A stretch of 64,000 bases of DNA from Neobacillus niacini. Its GTDB lineage: Bacteria; Bacillota; Bacilli; Bacillales; Cytobacillaceae. The notes beneath the pieces are model-generated. The model searched no databases, was not told the origin of the DNA, and worked only from the letters and a program-made list of their open reading frames with translations. Location of the stretch: NCBI RefSeq assembly GCF_023715415.1, contig NZ_JAMBOB010000002.1, positions 310,001 through 374,000 on the forward strand, given 5' to 3'. The position numbers and the translations under genes are program-made. This document shows positions 16,807 to 25,104 of this stretch, in pieces (the stretch's first letter is position 1; every line of letters starts with the position of its first letter).

Positions 16807-17652
16807 ATGACGATTGTGAGTCCAAATGAAGTAGTGGAAAGTATGATCCAAGTGGGTGAAATGAAGGCGAAACTTCCGATTAGAGATTTGCTCATCAGAG
16901 GGGCACTAGGAGGGGCGTTGCTCGGGTTTGGAACAACATTAGCTTTCACTGCTGAGGTCCAAACAGGACTAGGGATTGTCGGGGCATTATTTTTTCCAGC
17001 TGCATTTGTCATTATCATTCTACTTGGGTTGGAATTAGTTACTGGTAGTTTCGCTCTAATTCCTGTTGCGGTGATGGCGAAAAAAGCTACAGTTGTACAA
17101 ATGATAAAGAATTGGTTTTGGGTCATTATTGGTCATGTGCTAGGAGCTGGTATTTATGCCATTCTATATATCGTTGCTGTCACTCAGCTTGGTCAGGTCA
17201 ACAATCATGCTGTAGCCACAAAAATCCTCGCAGTGGCCGAAGCCAAAACATTAGGATATAAAAGTCTAGGTGCAGAAGGGATCCTGGTCGTTTTTGTAAA
17301 AGCGATACTCTGTAATTGGATGGTTACTCTTGGTGTGGTAATGGCGATGACCACGAAGTCTGTATTTGGAAAAATCGCGGCAATGTGGCTTCCAATTTTA
17401 ATCTTTTTTGCTCAGGGCTTTGAACACGCAGTGGTAAACATGTTTGTGATTCCAGCTGGCATGATACTTGGTGCGGATGTTACGATCACAGATTGGTGGG
17501 TATGGAACCAAATCCCAGTATTAATTGGAAATTTAGTAAGCGGTGTTCTTTTTACAGGAATGGCGCTCTATTACACTCATAAAAAGACAGAATCCAAAAA
17601 TATTCTAGAACTGCCACAAACAAAGGCGGCGATACCGAGTACACAGCGTTAA
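16807..17652 (+). CDS. Formate/nitrite transporter (FNT) family channel
   Basis: This 281-residue protein has six membrane segments of the FNT family and probably imports nitrite for the adjacent reductase. Recognisable parts are RGALGGALLGFG near residue 30, the segment GLELVTGSFALIPVA, CNWMVTLGVVMA in the second repeat, and FEHAVVNMF with the conserved channel His. ATG 16807 is preceded by GGGGAG; an in-frame ATG at 16792 is inside the spacer. Position directly after nirD supports a NirC-like role over formate transport. Confidence 0.87.
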   Translation: MTIVSPNEVVESMIQVGEMKAKLPIRDLLIRGALGGALLGFGTTLAFTAEVQTGLGIVGALFFPAAFVIIILLGLELVTGSFALIPVAVMAKKATVVQMIKNWFWVIIGHVLGAGIYAILYIVAVTQLGQVNNHAVATKILAVAEAKTLGYKSLGAEGILVVFVKAILCNWMVTLGVVMAMTTKSVFGKIAAMWLPILIFFAQGFEHAVVNMFVIPAGMILGADVTITDWWVWNQIPVLIGNLVSGVLFTGMALYYTHKKTESKNILELPQTKAAIPSTQR

Positions 17653-17667
17653 GAAGGAGGGCTGATT

Positions 17668-18441
17668 ATGGGCAAGGCATATATCGTTGGAGCAGGTCCT
17701 GGTGACCCTGAGCTGATAACAATTAAAGCGTTGAGATGTATTCAGAAAGCAGACGTGATTCTTTATGACCGGCTGGTTAATCCAGAGCTCTTAAAGGAAG
17801 CAAAACGGGATTGCCACCTTATTTATTGTGGTAAAAAACCGAATTTCCATACACTTCAGCAAGAAACCATTAATCACCTTTTAGTCAAATACACGAAACT
17901 GGGGAAAAATGTTGTTCGATTAAAAGGTGGAGATCCTTTCGTATTTGGACGCGGGGCCGAAGAAGTAGAAGCTTTAGTTGAACACGGTCTGCCAGTCGAA
18001 GTAGTTCCTGGGATAACAGCAGGAGTAGCCGCTCCTGCTTATGCTGGCATTCCGATTACTCATCGTGAATTAGGAAGCTCTTTTGCAATCGTTACGGGAC
18101 ACAAGCCAAAGGGTAAACCTGCTGACATCAATTGGAAGAGTCTAGCAACAGCTGTTGATACATTGGCCATCTACATGGGAATGACAAATCTATCATATAT
18201 TTGCGAGGAATTAATGAAGCATGGTAAAAAAGCAGATACCCCTGTTGCCGTCATACAGCAAGGGACAACAAGCGCCCAGCGTACGGTAACAGGAACGTTG
18301 AGTTCTATTGTAGACAAAGTACTAAAAGAAGAAATACAAAATCCTGCCATGATCGTTGTTGGAGAAGTCGTATCCTTCCGTGATAAAATAAGATTACTAG
18401 AAGAAGGAGAGAAGGCGGAAAGTTATGCAACAATGGCTTAA
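17668..18441 (+). CDS. Uroporphyrinogen-III C-methyltransferase (SUMT), nir-linked
   Basis: The 257-residue enzyme uses S-adenosylmethionine to methylate uroporphyrinogen III at C2 and C7, giving precorrin-2 for siroheme, the cofactor of nitrite reductase. Family motifs are VGAGPGDPELIT at residues 5-16, DVILYDRLV, RLKGGDPFVFGRG near 92-104, and VPGITAGVAAPAYAGIPITHR. AAGGAGGGC precedes the ATG. It is a paralogue of the gene at 23454 and corresponds by context to B. subtilis nasF. Its end overlaps the next gene by 17 bases. Confidence 0.93.
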   Translation: MGKAYIVGAGPGDPELITIKALRCIQKADVILYDRLVNPELLKEAKRDCHLIYCGKKPNFHTLQQETINHLLVKYTKLGKNVVRLKGGDPFVFGRGAEEVEALVEHGLPVEVVPGITAGVAAPAYAGIPITHRELGSSFAIVTGHKPKGKPADINWKSLATAVDTLAIYMGMTNLSYICEELMKHGKKADTPVAVIQQGTTSAQRTVTGTLSSIVDKVLKEEIQNPAMIVVGEVVSFRDKIRLLEEGEKAESYATMA

Positions 18442-19474
18442 AGAGGTCGCAAGAGGAAAAAGAGGGTCTAAAGACTTAGATTATCACCAAACAAAAGAAG
18501 TCGCCCAATCCATTATAAATGGGGACGCGACAAATGCTCAAATAGCTGCCTATCTAATAGCACTACGTTTGAAAACGGAGTCGCCTGAAGAACTGCTTGC
18601 GTTTGTTCATGCCTTTAGTGAAAACAGTGAAAAGATAGAATCGACCCAGCAGCCAATGATTGATCTAGCCAGTCCTTATAATGGAAGAAATTCTTTTACG
18701 GGGAGTATTCCTACGGCTATTTTGATGGCAGAATATGGGCTGCCAGTTTTTTTACATGGAAGTGATTCGCTGCCGCCGAAATATGGAACAGCGATAAAAG
18801 AAATACTTTTACATTTAGGAGTGGATGTTGCCCAATCAAAGGCAGAACTATCAATAACAATGGATGATGCAAAAATTGCTTTTGCATCATCCGAGAAATT
18901 TTGTTCTAGTTTAGGAAAATTGCGCCAAATTCGTGAAGAGCTAGGGGTAAGAACTCTCTTTAATACAGTAGAGAAGTTATTAAACCTAGCAAATGCAGAT
19001 ACACTAATGATGGGGGCTTATCATCGAACAGCGATTAATAAAATTGTTCCTATATTCAAAGGACTGTCCTATAAAAATGTGTATGTGGTCCAAGGGATGG
19101 AAGGTTCTGAAGATTTACCTGTTCACCGCAATAGCTTTATTTTTAAAATAACAGACAATGAGATGGAATCATCCATTGTTAGCCCAGAGGTATATGGATT
19201 ATTGGCACCTGAAATAAGTAAAGAAACTAAACTTTCAGCAAAAGAACAATCAGATATTACGATGGCGATACTCAGTGGAGAGAATTCAAAAATGCTTCAA
19301 TACTATTATAATCAAGTCGTATTTAATACAGGAATACGGTATCACCTGTTCGGTGCTGCTGCTAGTATTGGAGAAGGGATAGAAATCGCAAAAGAACAGA
19401 TTAGAGAACGAAAAGGCCTGCGTCAATTGGAAAAATGGAAATCAACACAGCCTACTAATGTTAATACGCTATAA
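18425..19474 (+). CDS. Anthranilate phosphoribosyltransferase-like protein in nir operon
   Basis: The 349-residue protein has the fold of glycosyltransferase family 3: an N-terminal helical domain (residues 1-65, with ATNAQIAAYLIALRLKTESPEEL) followed by a nucleotide-type domain with GRNSFTGSIPTAILMAEYGLPVFLHGS and REELGVRTLFNTVEKLLNLAN. The GTGGD loop typical of TrpD is not obvious; here the region reads PYNGRNSF, so true anthranilate transfer is doubtful. It overlaps SUMT by 17 bases and ends the nir cluster, far from any trp gene. Its substrate is unknown. A YbiB/TrpD2-like role is one possibility. Confidence 0.78.
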   Translation: MQQWLKEVARGKRGSKDLDYHQTKEVAQSIINGDATNAQIAAYLIALRLKTESPEELLAFVHAFSENSEKIESTQQPMIDLASPYNGRNSFTGSIPTAILMAEYGLPVFLHGSDSLPPKYGTAIKEILLHLGVDVAQSKAELSITMDDAKIAFASSEKFCSSLGKLRQIREELGVRTLFNTVEKLLNLANADTLMMGAYHRTAINKIVPIFKGLSYKNVYVVQGMEGSEDLPVHRNSFIFKITDNEMESSIVSPEVYGLLAPEISKETKLSAKEQSDITMAILSGENSKMLQYYYNQVVFNTGIRYHLFGAAASIGEGIEIAKEQIRERKGLRQLEKWKSTQPTNVNTL

Positions 19475-19481
19475 CCAAATG

Positions 19482-19522
19482 AAAAGCGTCATGGAAGGTA
19501 TCACCTTCTATGACGCTTTTTT
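19482..19522 (+). terminator. Terminator of the nir operon
   Basis: AAAAGCGTCAT pairs with ATGACGCTTTT, with a second AAGGT/ACCTT stem inside, followed by a run of T residues. It closes the five-gene cluster starting at nirB. Confidence 0.88.
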
Positions 19523-19566
19523 AAATATGGTGACAAACTAATTTTTCTAAATTTTATATTTTTTTA

Positions 19567-19597
19567 TTTACATAAATCCTATTGGTATGGTAGGATT
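19567..19597 (+). promoter_or_regulatory. Candidate promoter and operator of the cys operon
   Basis: A possible sigma-A promoter, TTTACA at 19567-19572 and TAGGAT at 19591-19596 with 18-base spacing, would start transcription just before the SAM riboswitch. A perfect inverted repeat, AATCCTA at 19575-19581 and TAGGATT at 19591-19597, overlaps the spacer and the -10 region. This is where a repressor would bind; CymR is a candidate but the match to its site is not established. Confidence 0.4.
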
Positions 19598-19618
19598 AAT
19601 TTCAACAAATACCAAATA

Positions 19619-19716
19619 CTTATCAAGAGAGGCTGAGGGACTGGTCCTATGAAGCCCGGCAACCTGCTGTGCAAGGTGCTAATTCCAGCAAAATGATCTT
19701 CATTTTGGGAGATAAG
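19619..19716 (+). ncRNA. SAM-I (S-box) riboswitch
   Basis: The S-box core is present: CTTATC closing with GATAAG as the first stem, AGAGAGGCTGAGGGACTGG, CCTATGAAGCCCGGCAACCT, then GGTGCTAATTCCAGC. It senses S-adenosylmethionine and stops transcription of sulfur genes when methionine is plentiful. A terminator hairpin and cysH follow. Confidence 0.95.
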
Positions 19717-19736
19717 GCGTTAAACAAACGTGAGAT

Positions 19737-19767
19737 GCCTTCCTTTTTTGGGGAAGGCTGTTTTATT
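19737..19767 (+). terminator. SAM riboswitch expression-platform terminator
   Basis: GCCTTCC pairs with GGAAGGC around an eight-base loop, followed by TGTTTTATT. It lies 21 bases after the S-box core and before the cysH ribosome site. Confidence 0.85.
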
Positions 19768-19787
19768 GGTGAAAAGGAGGATTAGTA

Positions 19788-20504
19788 ATGACTACACCGG
19801 TAACATATGAAAACTGGAATCAGATATCGGATACGTTTCCTATCGAGGATAAAACAAAAGGAGCAAAGTCGGTATTGGAATGGGCATACAGCTCTTATCC
19901 AGAAGAACAAATTGTCTATGCATCCAGTTTTGGTGCTGAAGCAATCGTATTAATTGACCTCATTCAACAGGTGAAGCCAGATGCTCATATCGTTTTCTTA
20001 GATACTGGCTTACACTTTCCGGAAACCTATGAGGTGATTAACAAAATCGAAGAGCGTTTTCCTTCATTAAGGATTGAGCGAAAACTTCCAAAGCTAACTT
20101 TAGATGAACAACGCGAACAATATGGATCAGCATTATGGAAGAGAGAGCCCAACCAATGCTGTAATATCCGCAAAGTCATACCATTAAGGGAGACACTAAC
20201 GGCGAAACAGGCATGGATCTCAGGGCTTCGTCGGGAACAATCGCCAACAAGAGCAAACACAGAATTTCTAAATAAAGATGATAAATTTCAAAACATTAAA
20301 ATCTGTCCGCTTATTCACTGGACATGGGACGAAGTTTGGGCCTATATAAAGGAAAAAGACCTCCCTTACAATGCCTTGCATGATCAAAATTATCCAAGCA
20401 TCGGCTGTTTTCCTTGTACACAGCCAGTTTCGGCAGATGGTGATTCACGAGCAGGACGCTGGGTGGGTAGCGGCAAGACGGAGTGTGGCTTACACACATC
20501 CTAA
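19788..20504 (+). CDS. cysH: Phosphoadenylyl-/adenylyl-sulfate reductase
   Basis: The 238-residue thioredoxin-dependent enzyme reduces PAPS or APS to sulfite. It has the ATP-pyrophosphatase-like core ([14 protein letters not shown] near residues 44-57, [13 protein letters not shown]) and the catalytic ECGLH near the C-terminus. It also carries the Cys-Cys (QCCNIRK) and Cys-X2-Cys (GCFPCTQP) pairs that bind a [4Fe-4S] cluster in the APS-reducing subgroup, as in B. subtilis CysH. AAGGAGG precedes the ATG. It is the first gene after the SAM riboswitch. Confidence 0.94.
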   Translation: MTTPVTYENWNQISDTFPIEDKTKGAKSVLEWAYSSYPEEQIVYASSFGAEAIVLIDLIQQVKPDAHIVFLDTGLHFPETYEVINKIEERFPSLRIERKLPKLTLDEQREQYGSALWKREPNQCCNIRKVIPLRETLTAKQAWISGLRREQSPTRANTEFLNKDDKFQNIKICPLIHWTWDEVWAYIKEKDLPYNALHDQNYPSIGCFPCTQPVSADGDSRAGRWVGSGKTECGLHTS

Positions 20505-20519
20505 AAGGGGGCTTATAGT

Positions 20520-21578
20520 TTGCTCACGATTATCGCGGTTATAATTGGGTTGTTTTTTGCCATCAATATTGGTGCGAGTGGTGCCGCTGCTTCAATGGGG
20601 ATATCTTACGGTGCAGGGGTAGTTAAGAAAAGGCTGGCATTGTTCTTATGTGGTATTACTGTATTCTTTGGGGCGTGGCTTGGTGGTGGTGAAGTGGTCA
20701 AAACCATAGGAAGCGGAATTGTCCCGAGTAGTACCTTTAGCGTACCGATTGCACTTATTGTTTTAGCTTCTGCTGCGCTTGCGTTATTTTTAGCCAATAT
20801 TTTCGGGATTCCACTTTCGACAAGTGAAGTAGCAGTAGGATCGGTAGTAGGGGCTGGAATTGTCTACCAATCAGTATTTGTCGGAAGTTTGGCATGGATT
20901 ATGGTCTTTTGGCTGCTAACTCCTGTCGCAGCGTTCATCATCGCCATCCTTTCTGCTAAGCTATTAAAAAACAAAACGCTAAAACGCTGGATGGAAGCAC
21001 CAAAAGCCGTTCCTTATCTTTCAGTTCTTGTCGTTTGTATGGGATTATTTGAAGCTTTTTCAGCGGGAATGAATAATGTGGCAAATGCAGTTGGACCGCT
21101 AGTCGGCGCAGAAATTATGTCGACAACTGACGGTATTTTCTGGGGCGGGCTGTGTGTCGCATTAGGTGCCATCTTGTTAGGACACCGTGTTCTTGAAACA
21201 AATGGGAAGAAAATTACCACTCTCCGTTTGGAAGAGGGATGTGTGATTTCTGGTACCGGAGCAGCCATTGTCACCTTAGCTTCTGTATTCGGGATTCCGG
21301 TCCCGCTGACTCAAATCACGACATCCTCGATTATTGGAATCGGTTTTGCAAAGCATGGCAAGTCAGTATTAAAAAAAGGTATCGTTGTTCAGCTGCTTAC
21401 GGTTTGGATTGTTTCACCAGTCTTATCGATGGTGCTTTCCTATACGCTGATCCAGCTGCTAATTGAACATAACTTCTATCCGATTGTAGCGATGGCAGGC
21501 GTATTAATTTCTGTATTCGGTGTAATGTCACTAATGAAAAAATCGAACCAGCCTGTAACAGAAGCTGTAGAAAAGTAG
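20520..21578 (+). CDS. cysP: Sulfate permease of the PiT family
   Basis: A 352-residue membrane protein of the inorganic phosphate transporter (PiT) family. In Bacillus the copy located between cysH and sat is CysP, a sulfate/thiosulfate importer. Two copies of the PiT signature region are visible: FFAINIGASGAAASMG near the start, and FEAFSAGMNNVANAVGPLVG near residues 178-197. About ten helices are predicted. The start is TTG at 20520, behind AAAGGGGGC, 15 bases after cysH. Sulfate specificity is inferred from operon position. Confidence 0.9.
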   Translation: MLTIIAVIIGLFFAINIGASGAAASMGISYGAGVVKKRLALFLCGITVFFGAWLGGGEVVKTIGSGIVPSSTFSVPIALIVLASAALALFLANIFGIPLSTSEVAVGSVVGAGIVYQSVFVGSLAWIMVFWLLTPVAAFIIAILSAKLLKNKTLKRWMEAPKAVPYLSVLVVCMGLFEAFSAGMNNVANAVGPLVGAEIMSTTDGIFWGGLCVALGAILLGHRVLETNGKKITTLRLEEGCVISGTGAAIVTLASVFGIPVPLTQITTSSIIGIGFAKHGKSVLKKGIVVQLLTVWIVSPVLSMVLSYTLIQLLIEHNFYPIVAMAGVLISVFGVMSLMKKSNQPVTEAVEK

Positions 21579-21662
21579 CTTGATAGTTTCACTGATTTAA
21601 ATCTCTTTTTTTGAAGGGTTTAATAATAAAACTTAAATTTAATGAAGAAAGGTTTGATTCTG

Positions 21663-22811
21663 TTGTCATTTTTACCAGCGCCTCATGGAGGTAAACTAAT
21701 CCAAGCATTTGATCCAAACTATGATTTTACGTCTATCCAAAAAGAACTTGAAATTGACGCCATTGCCTTAAGTGACCTTGAGCTAATCGGTGTTGGGTTA
21801 TTTAGTCCATTAACCGGCTTCCTTGGGAAAGCTGATTATGAAAACGTCGTGGAGAACATGCGTCTTAGTGACAATACAATTTGGTCTATTCCGGTTACAC
21901 TTCCTGTTTCCTATGAAACAGCAGCAACACTTGAAGTTGGGGAGAAAATCAAGCTTGTATTTAATAAAGAGGTTTACGGCGTTATTACCGTTTCGGAATG
22001 GTATGAACCAAATTTAGACAAGGAAGCAGTTGAGGTTTATAAAACCCTAGAAACTGCTCATCCAGGAGTTAAGCGTCTTTATGAAAGAGGACCTGTCTAT
22101 GTGGCTGGCGATGTAGTTCTAGTTAAAAAGCCGGAAAAAGGAATCTTTGGCGATGTTTGGTTTGAGCCAAAGGAAACACGTGCCTTATTTGAAGAAAAAG
22201 GCTGGAAGAGTGTTGTCGGTTTCCAAACAAGAAATCCCATTCACCGTGCCCATGAGTACATTCAAAAAGCAGCACTTGAAACAGTTGATGGATTGTTCGT
22301 GAACCCGCTTGTTGGGGAAACGAAGTCTGACGACATCCCAGCAGATGTTCGCCTAAAAAGCTATCGTGTTCTTCTTGAAAATTACTACCCACGTGAACGT
22401 GTCCAGCTTGGTGTCTACCCAGCAGCAATGCGTTATGCTGGTCCAAGAGAAGCGATTTTCCATGCAATTGCCCGTAAGAACTTTGGCTGCACGCATTTTA
22501 TTGTTGGCCGTGACCATGCAGGTGTAGGTAATTATTATGGTACGTACGATGCTCAATTAATTTTTAATGAATTCCCTGAAGGGGAGCTTGGCATTAAACC
22601 ATTATTCTTTGAACATAGCTTCTATTGCAAAAAATGTGAAGGAATGGCTTCTGATAAAACTTGCCCGCATAGCAATGAGGATCGGGTGATTCTTTCTGGA
22701 ACGAAAGTAAGAGAATTGCTTCGTGCAGGACAGCTTCCTCCATCCACTTTCAGCCGTAAAGAGGTTGTTGAAGTGTTAATCGAAGGCATGAAAGAAGAAA
22801 CGCACGTTTAG
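21663..22811 (+). CDS. sat: Sulfate adenylyltransferase (ATP sulfurylase)
   Basis: This 382-residue enzyme activates sulfate with ATP to adenylyl sulfate (APS). Motifs are [11 protein letters not shown] (QXRN and HXXH active site) near residues 192-202, VGRDHAGVG near 285, and a Cys-rich [13 protein letters not shown] segment near 325-337 typical of the Bacillus type. The start is most likely TTG at 21663, giving the family N-terminus ending in APHGGKL, with AAGAAAGG upstream; the in-frame ATG at 21642 lies in that leader. It follows cysP in the cys operon. Confidence 0.95.
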   Translation: MSFLPAPHGGKLIQAFDPNYDFTSIQKELEIDAIALSDLELIGVGLFSPLTGFLGKADYENVVENMRLSDNTIWSIPVTLPVSYETAATLEVGEKIKLVFNKEVYGVITVSEWYEPNLDKEAVEVYKTLETAHPGVKRLYERGPVYVAGDVVLVKKPEKGIFGDVWFEPKETRALFEEKGWKSVVGFQTRNPIHRAHEYIQKAALETVDGLFVNPLVGETKSDDIPADVRLKSYRVLLENYYPRERVQLGVYPAAMRYAGPREAIFHAIARKNFGCTHFIVGRDHAGVGNYYGTYDAQLIFNEFPEGELGIKPLFFEHSFYCKKCEGMASDKTCPHSNEDRVILSGTKVRELLRAGQLPPSTFSRKEVVEVLIEGMKEETHV

Positions 22812-22820
22812 GAGGAGAAC

Positions 22821-23423
22821 ATGATGACAAAAGCTACCAATATTACATGGCACGCAAGTTCAGTTACCAAATCTGACCGTCATGCACAGAATGGTCATGG
22901 AAGCTGCGTACTTTGGTTTACAGGACTATCTGGTTCTGGTAAATCGACAATTGCAAACGCCGTATCGAGCGCTTTGTACCGTCAGGGGATTAATGAATAT
23001 GTTTTAGATGGTGATAATATTCGCCATGGATTAAATAAAGATCTTGGTTTTTCAGACAATGACCGGACAGAGAATATCAGAAGAATTGGCGAAGTGGCCA
23101 AATTGTTTGTAGATAGCGGTGCAGTTGTAACGACAGCATTTATCTCTCCTTTCCAATCCGATCGTGACCAGGTTCGAGCCATTTTTGAAGAAGGCGAGTT
23201 CATGGAAGTTTTTGTAGATTGCCCTTTAGAGGAATGTGAAAAACGTGATCCGAAACAGCTTTATGTAAAAGCTCGACGTGGTGAAATAAAGGATTTTACG
23301 GGGATTGATTCTCCTTATGAAGCACCGGAGCGTCCAGAAATCACGGTCCGCTCTGATTTATTAACCGTGGAAGAAGCAGTAAATCAGATTTTTAATTACC
23401 TCCAAGAAAAGAACATTCTCTAA
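22821..23423 (+). CDS. cysC: Adenylylsulfate kinase
   Basis: The 200-residue kinase phosphorylates APS at the 3' position to PAPS. The P-loop GLSGSGKST lies at residues 34-42, followed by [16 protein letters not shown] near 61-76, [16 protein letters not shown], and the lid sequence [20 protein letters not shown]. Length is normal. AGGAGGAG precedes ATGATG, and either ATG is possible. It begins nine bases after sat. PAPS would feed CysH. Confidence 0.95.
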   Translation: MMTKATNITWHASSVTKSDRHAQNGHGSCVLWFTGLSGSGKSTIANAVSSALYRQGINEYVLDGDNIRHGLNKDLGFSDNDRTENIRRIGEVAKLFVDSGAVVTTAFISPFQSDRDQVRAIFEEGEFMEVFVDCPLEECEKRDPKQLYVKARRGEIKDFTGIDSPYEAPERPEITVRSDLLTVEEAVNQIFNYLQEKNIL

Positions 23424-23453
23424 TATGAGTCGGTAAGAAAGGATGGTTGATCA

Positions 23454-24233
23454 ATGGTTGGCAAGGTTTATTTAGTAGGTGCGGGTCCTGGCGATCCAGA
23501 TTTAATTACAGTAAAAGGGTTACGCTGCCTCAAGCAAGCTGATGTCATCCTCTATGATCGGCTGGTAAATCCTGAACTTTTGGAGAATGCGAAAGAGGGG
23601 GCACAACTTGTCTATTGCGGCAAGCTTCCTCATTATCATACAATGAAGCAGGAGACAATTAATCATTTCTTGGTGAAATACGCCAAAAAGGGATATAACG
23701 TGGTGCGATTAAAAGGTGGAGATCCTTTTGTTTTCGGCCGCGGCGGTGAGGAAGCAGAGGAATGTGCGAAGCATAATGTGCCATTTGAGATTGTTCCAGG
23801 TATTACAGCTGGAATAGCGGCTTCTGCTTATGCTGGGATTCCTGTGACACACCGTACCTTGAGTAAAAGCTTTGCCTTTATTACCGGACATCAGGCTGGT
23901 GATAGTGCGACGGCGGAACACCAATGGGCCCACTTGGCGATGGCAGTAGATACGATATGTGTTTACATGGGCGTATCTCATCTACCAACTATAATCAAAC
24001 ATTTAGTTTCCAATGGGAAATCTTCGCAGACTCCTATCGCCTTGATCCATTGGGGTACATTAAGCGACCAAAGGACAGTCGTAGGGACGCTTGAGACGAT
24101 TGAAGAAGTGGTAGAAAGAGAGGGAATTACCAATCCAAGTATGATCGTGATTGGGGAGGTAGTAACCTTGCACAAAAAATTGAATTGGTTCCAAGAAGAA
24201 ATAGTAGCCAATATTCCAGCCGCCAACCGGTAA
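23454..24233 (+). CDS. sumT: Uroporphyrinogen-III C-methyltransferase (SUMT), cys-linked
   Basis: This 259-residue SUMT is the second copy in the window and corresponds to YlnD of the B. subtilis cysH operon. It makes precorrin-2 for the siroheme of sulfite reductase. Motifs: VGAGPGDPDLIT at residues 6-17, DVILYDRLVNPELL, VRLKGGDPFVFGRGGEE, and VPGITAGIAASAYAGIPVTHR. It is close to the copy at 17668 over most of its length. GAAAGGATGG precedes the ATG. Confidence 0.94.
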   Translation: MVGKVYLVGAGPGDPDLITVKGLRCLKQADVILYDRLVNPELLENAKEGAQLVYCGKLPHYHTMKQETINHFLVKYAKKGYNVVRLKGGDPFVFGRGGEEAEECAKHNVPFEIVPGITAGIAASAYAGIPVTHRTLSKSFAFITGHQAGDSATAEHQWAHLAMAVDTICVYMGVSHLPTIIKHLVSNGKSSQTPIALIHWGTLSDQRTVVGTLETIEEVVEREGITNPSMIVIGEVVTLHKKLNWFQEEIVANIPAANR

Positions 24234-24254
24234 CAGCAGAAGGGAGCACATTTT

Positions 24255-24980
24255 ATGAAAGCAATTCTTTATATCGGCCATGGTACTCGTTCGAAAAAAG
24301 GTGCGGTCGAGATACGGGCTTTTATGGAAAGAGTAAAGGCACGAATTAACGTACCGATTCAGGAGCTGAGTTTCTTAGAGCTCACAGAGCCGCTGATTGA
24401 AGAAGGCTTTGAAACATGTGTCGAGCGAGGTGCAACGGAAATTGACGTTGTTCCACTGTTTCTTTTGGCAGCGGGACACATAAAACGGGATATTCCTGAA
24501 GCCTTGTCACCCTTTATTGCCAAATATCCTACTATTCCGGTAAAAATAAAGAACCCTTTTGGGGTACAGGATGTTATTCTAGATGGTGTGGCTGAGTTAA
24601 TTAGGGAGTCTGCCGGTGACGTGACCACTACAGACAGGATATTAATTGTCGGTGTCGGCAGCAGTGACCCGGATGTCCATGTGAATTTTGGGGAAATTGC
24701 AGATGGAATCAAAGAACGGCTTGGGCCGGAAAGGGTATCTGTTTGCTATTTCGCGGCAACACAGCCTAGGCTAAGTGAGGGTTTGGAGAATATTTCGGCA
24801 GGTGCAAAAGGTCGGGTTATTGTTGTTCCTTATATGTTATTTACCGGACTCCTGCTTGCAGAATTAAACAAAACCGTTCGCTTGCGCCAAAAAGGTGGTC
24901 AGAGGATCCTTTGTACCGCAGCTTTAAGCAACCATAGCGTGATTGAAGATATCGTAATTGAACGCGCGGTTGGTAAGTAA
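24255..24980 (+). CDS. sirB: Sirohydrochlorin ferrochelatase
   Basis: The 241-residue CbiX/SirB family protein inserts iron into sirohydrochlorin, the last step of siroheme synthesis. It starts with ILYIGHGTRSKKG, which has the metal-binding His of the family near residue 9, and the second metal region is LFLLAAGHIKRDIPEAL with His near 76. The C-terminal half repeats the chelatase fold (LIVGVGSSDPDVHVNF). It matches YlnE by position. No ylnF-type dehydrogenase gene follows, unlike in B. subtilis. Confidence 0.9.
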   Translation: MKAILYIGHGTRSKKGAVEIRAFMERVKARINVPIQELSFLELTEPLIEEGFETCVERGATEIDVVPLFLLAAGHIKRDIPEALSPFIAKYPTIPVKIKNPFGVQDVILDGVAELIRESAGDVTTTDRILIVGVGSSDPDVHVNFGEIADGIKERLGPERVSVCYFAATQPRLSEGLENISAGAKGRVIVVPYMLFTGLLLAELNKTVRLRQKGGQRILCTAALSNHSVIEDIVIERAVGK

Positions 24981-25104
24981 GTCTAAAAAAAACTGAAAAA
25001 CTTTGTAAATAGAGAACTGGGTCAACAAATAGACCAATTTAAATCGAACAGCCTCTAAAAAATACTGTATGATAAGTTTATATTCCATAGTGAGGTGGAT
25101 AACG

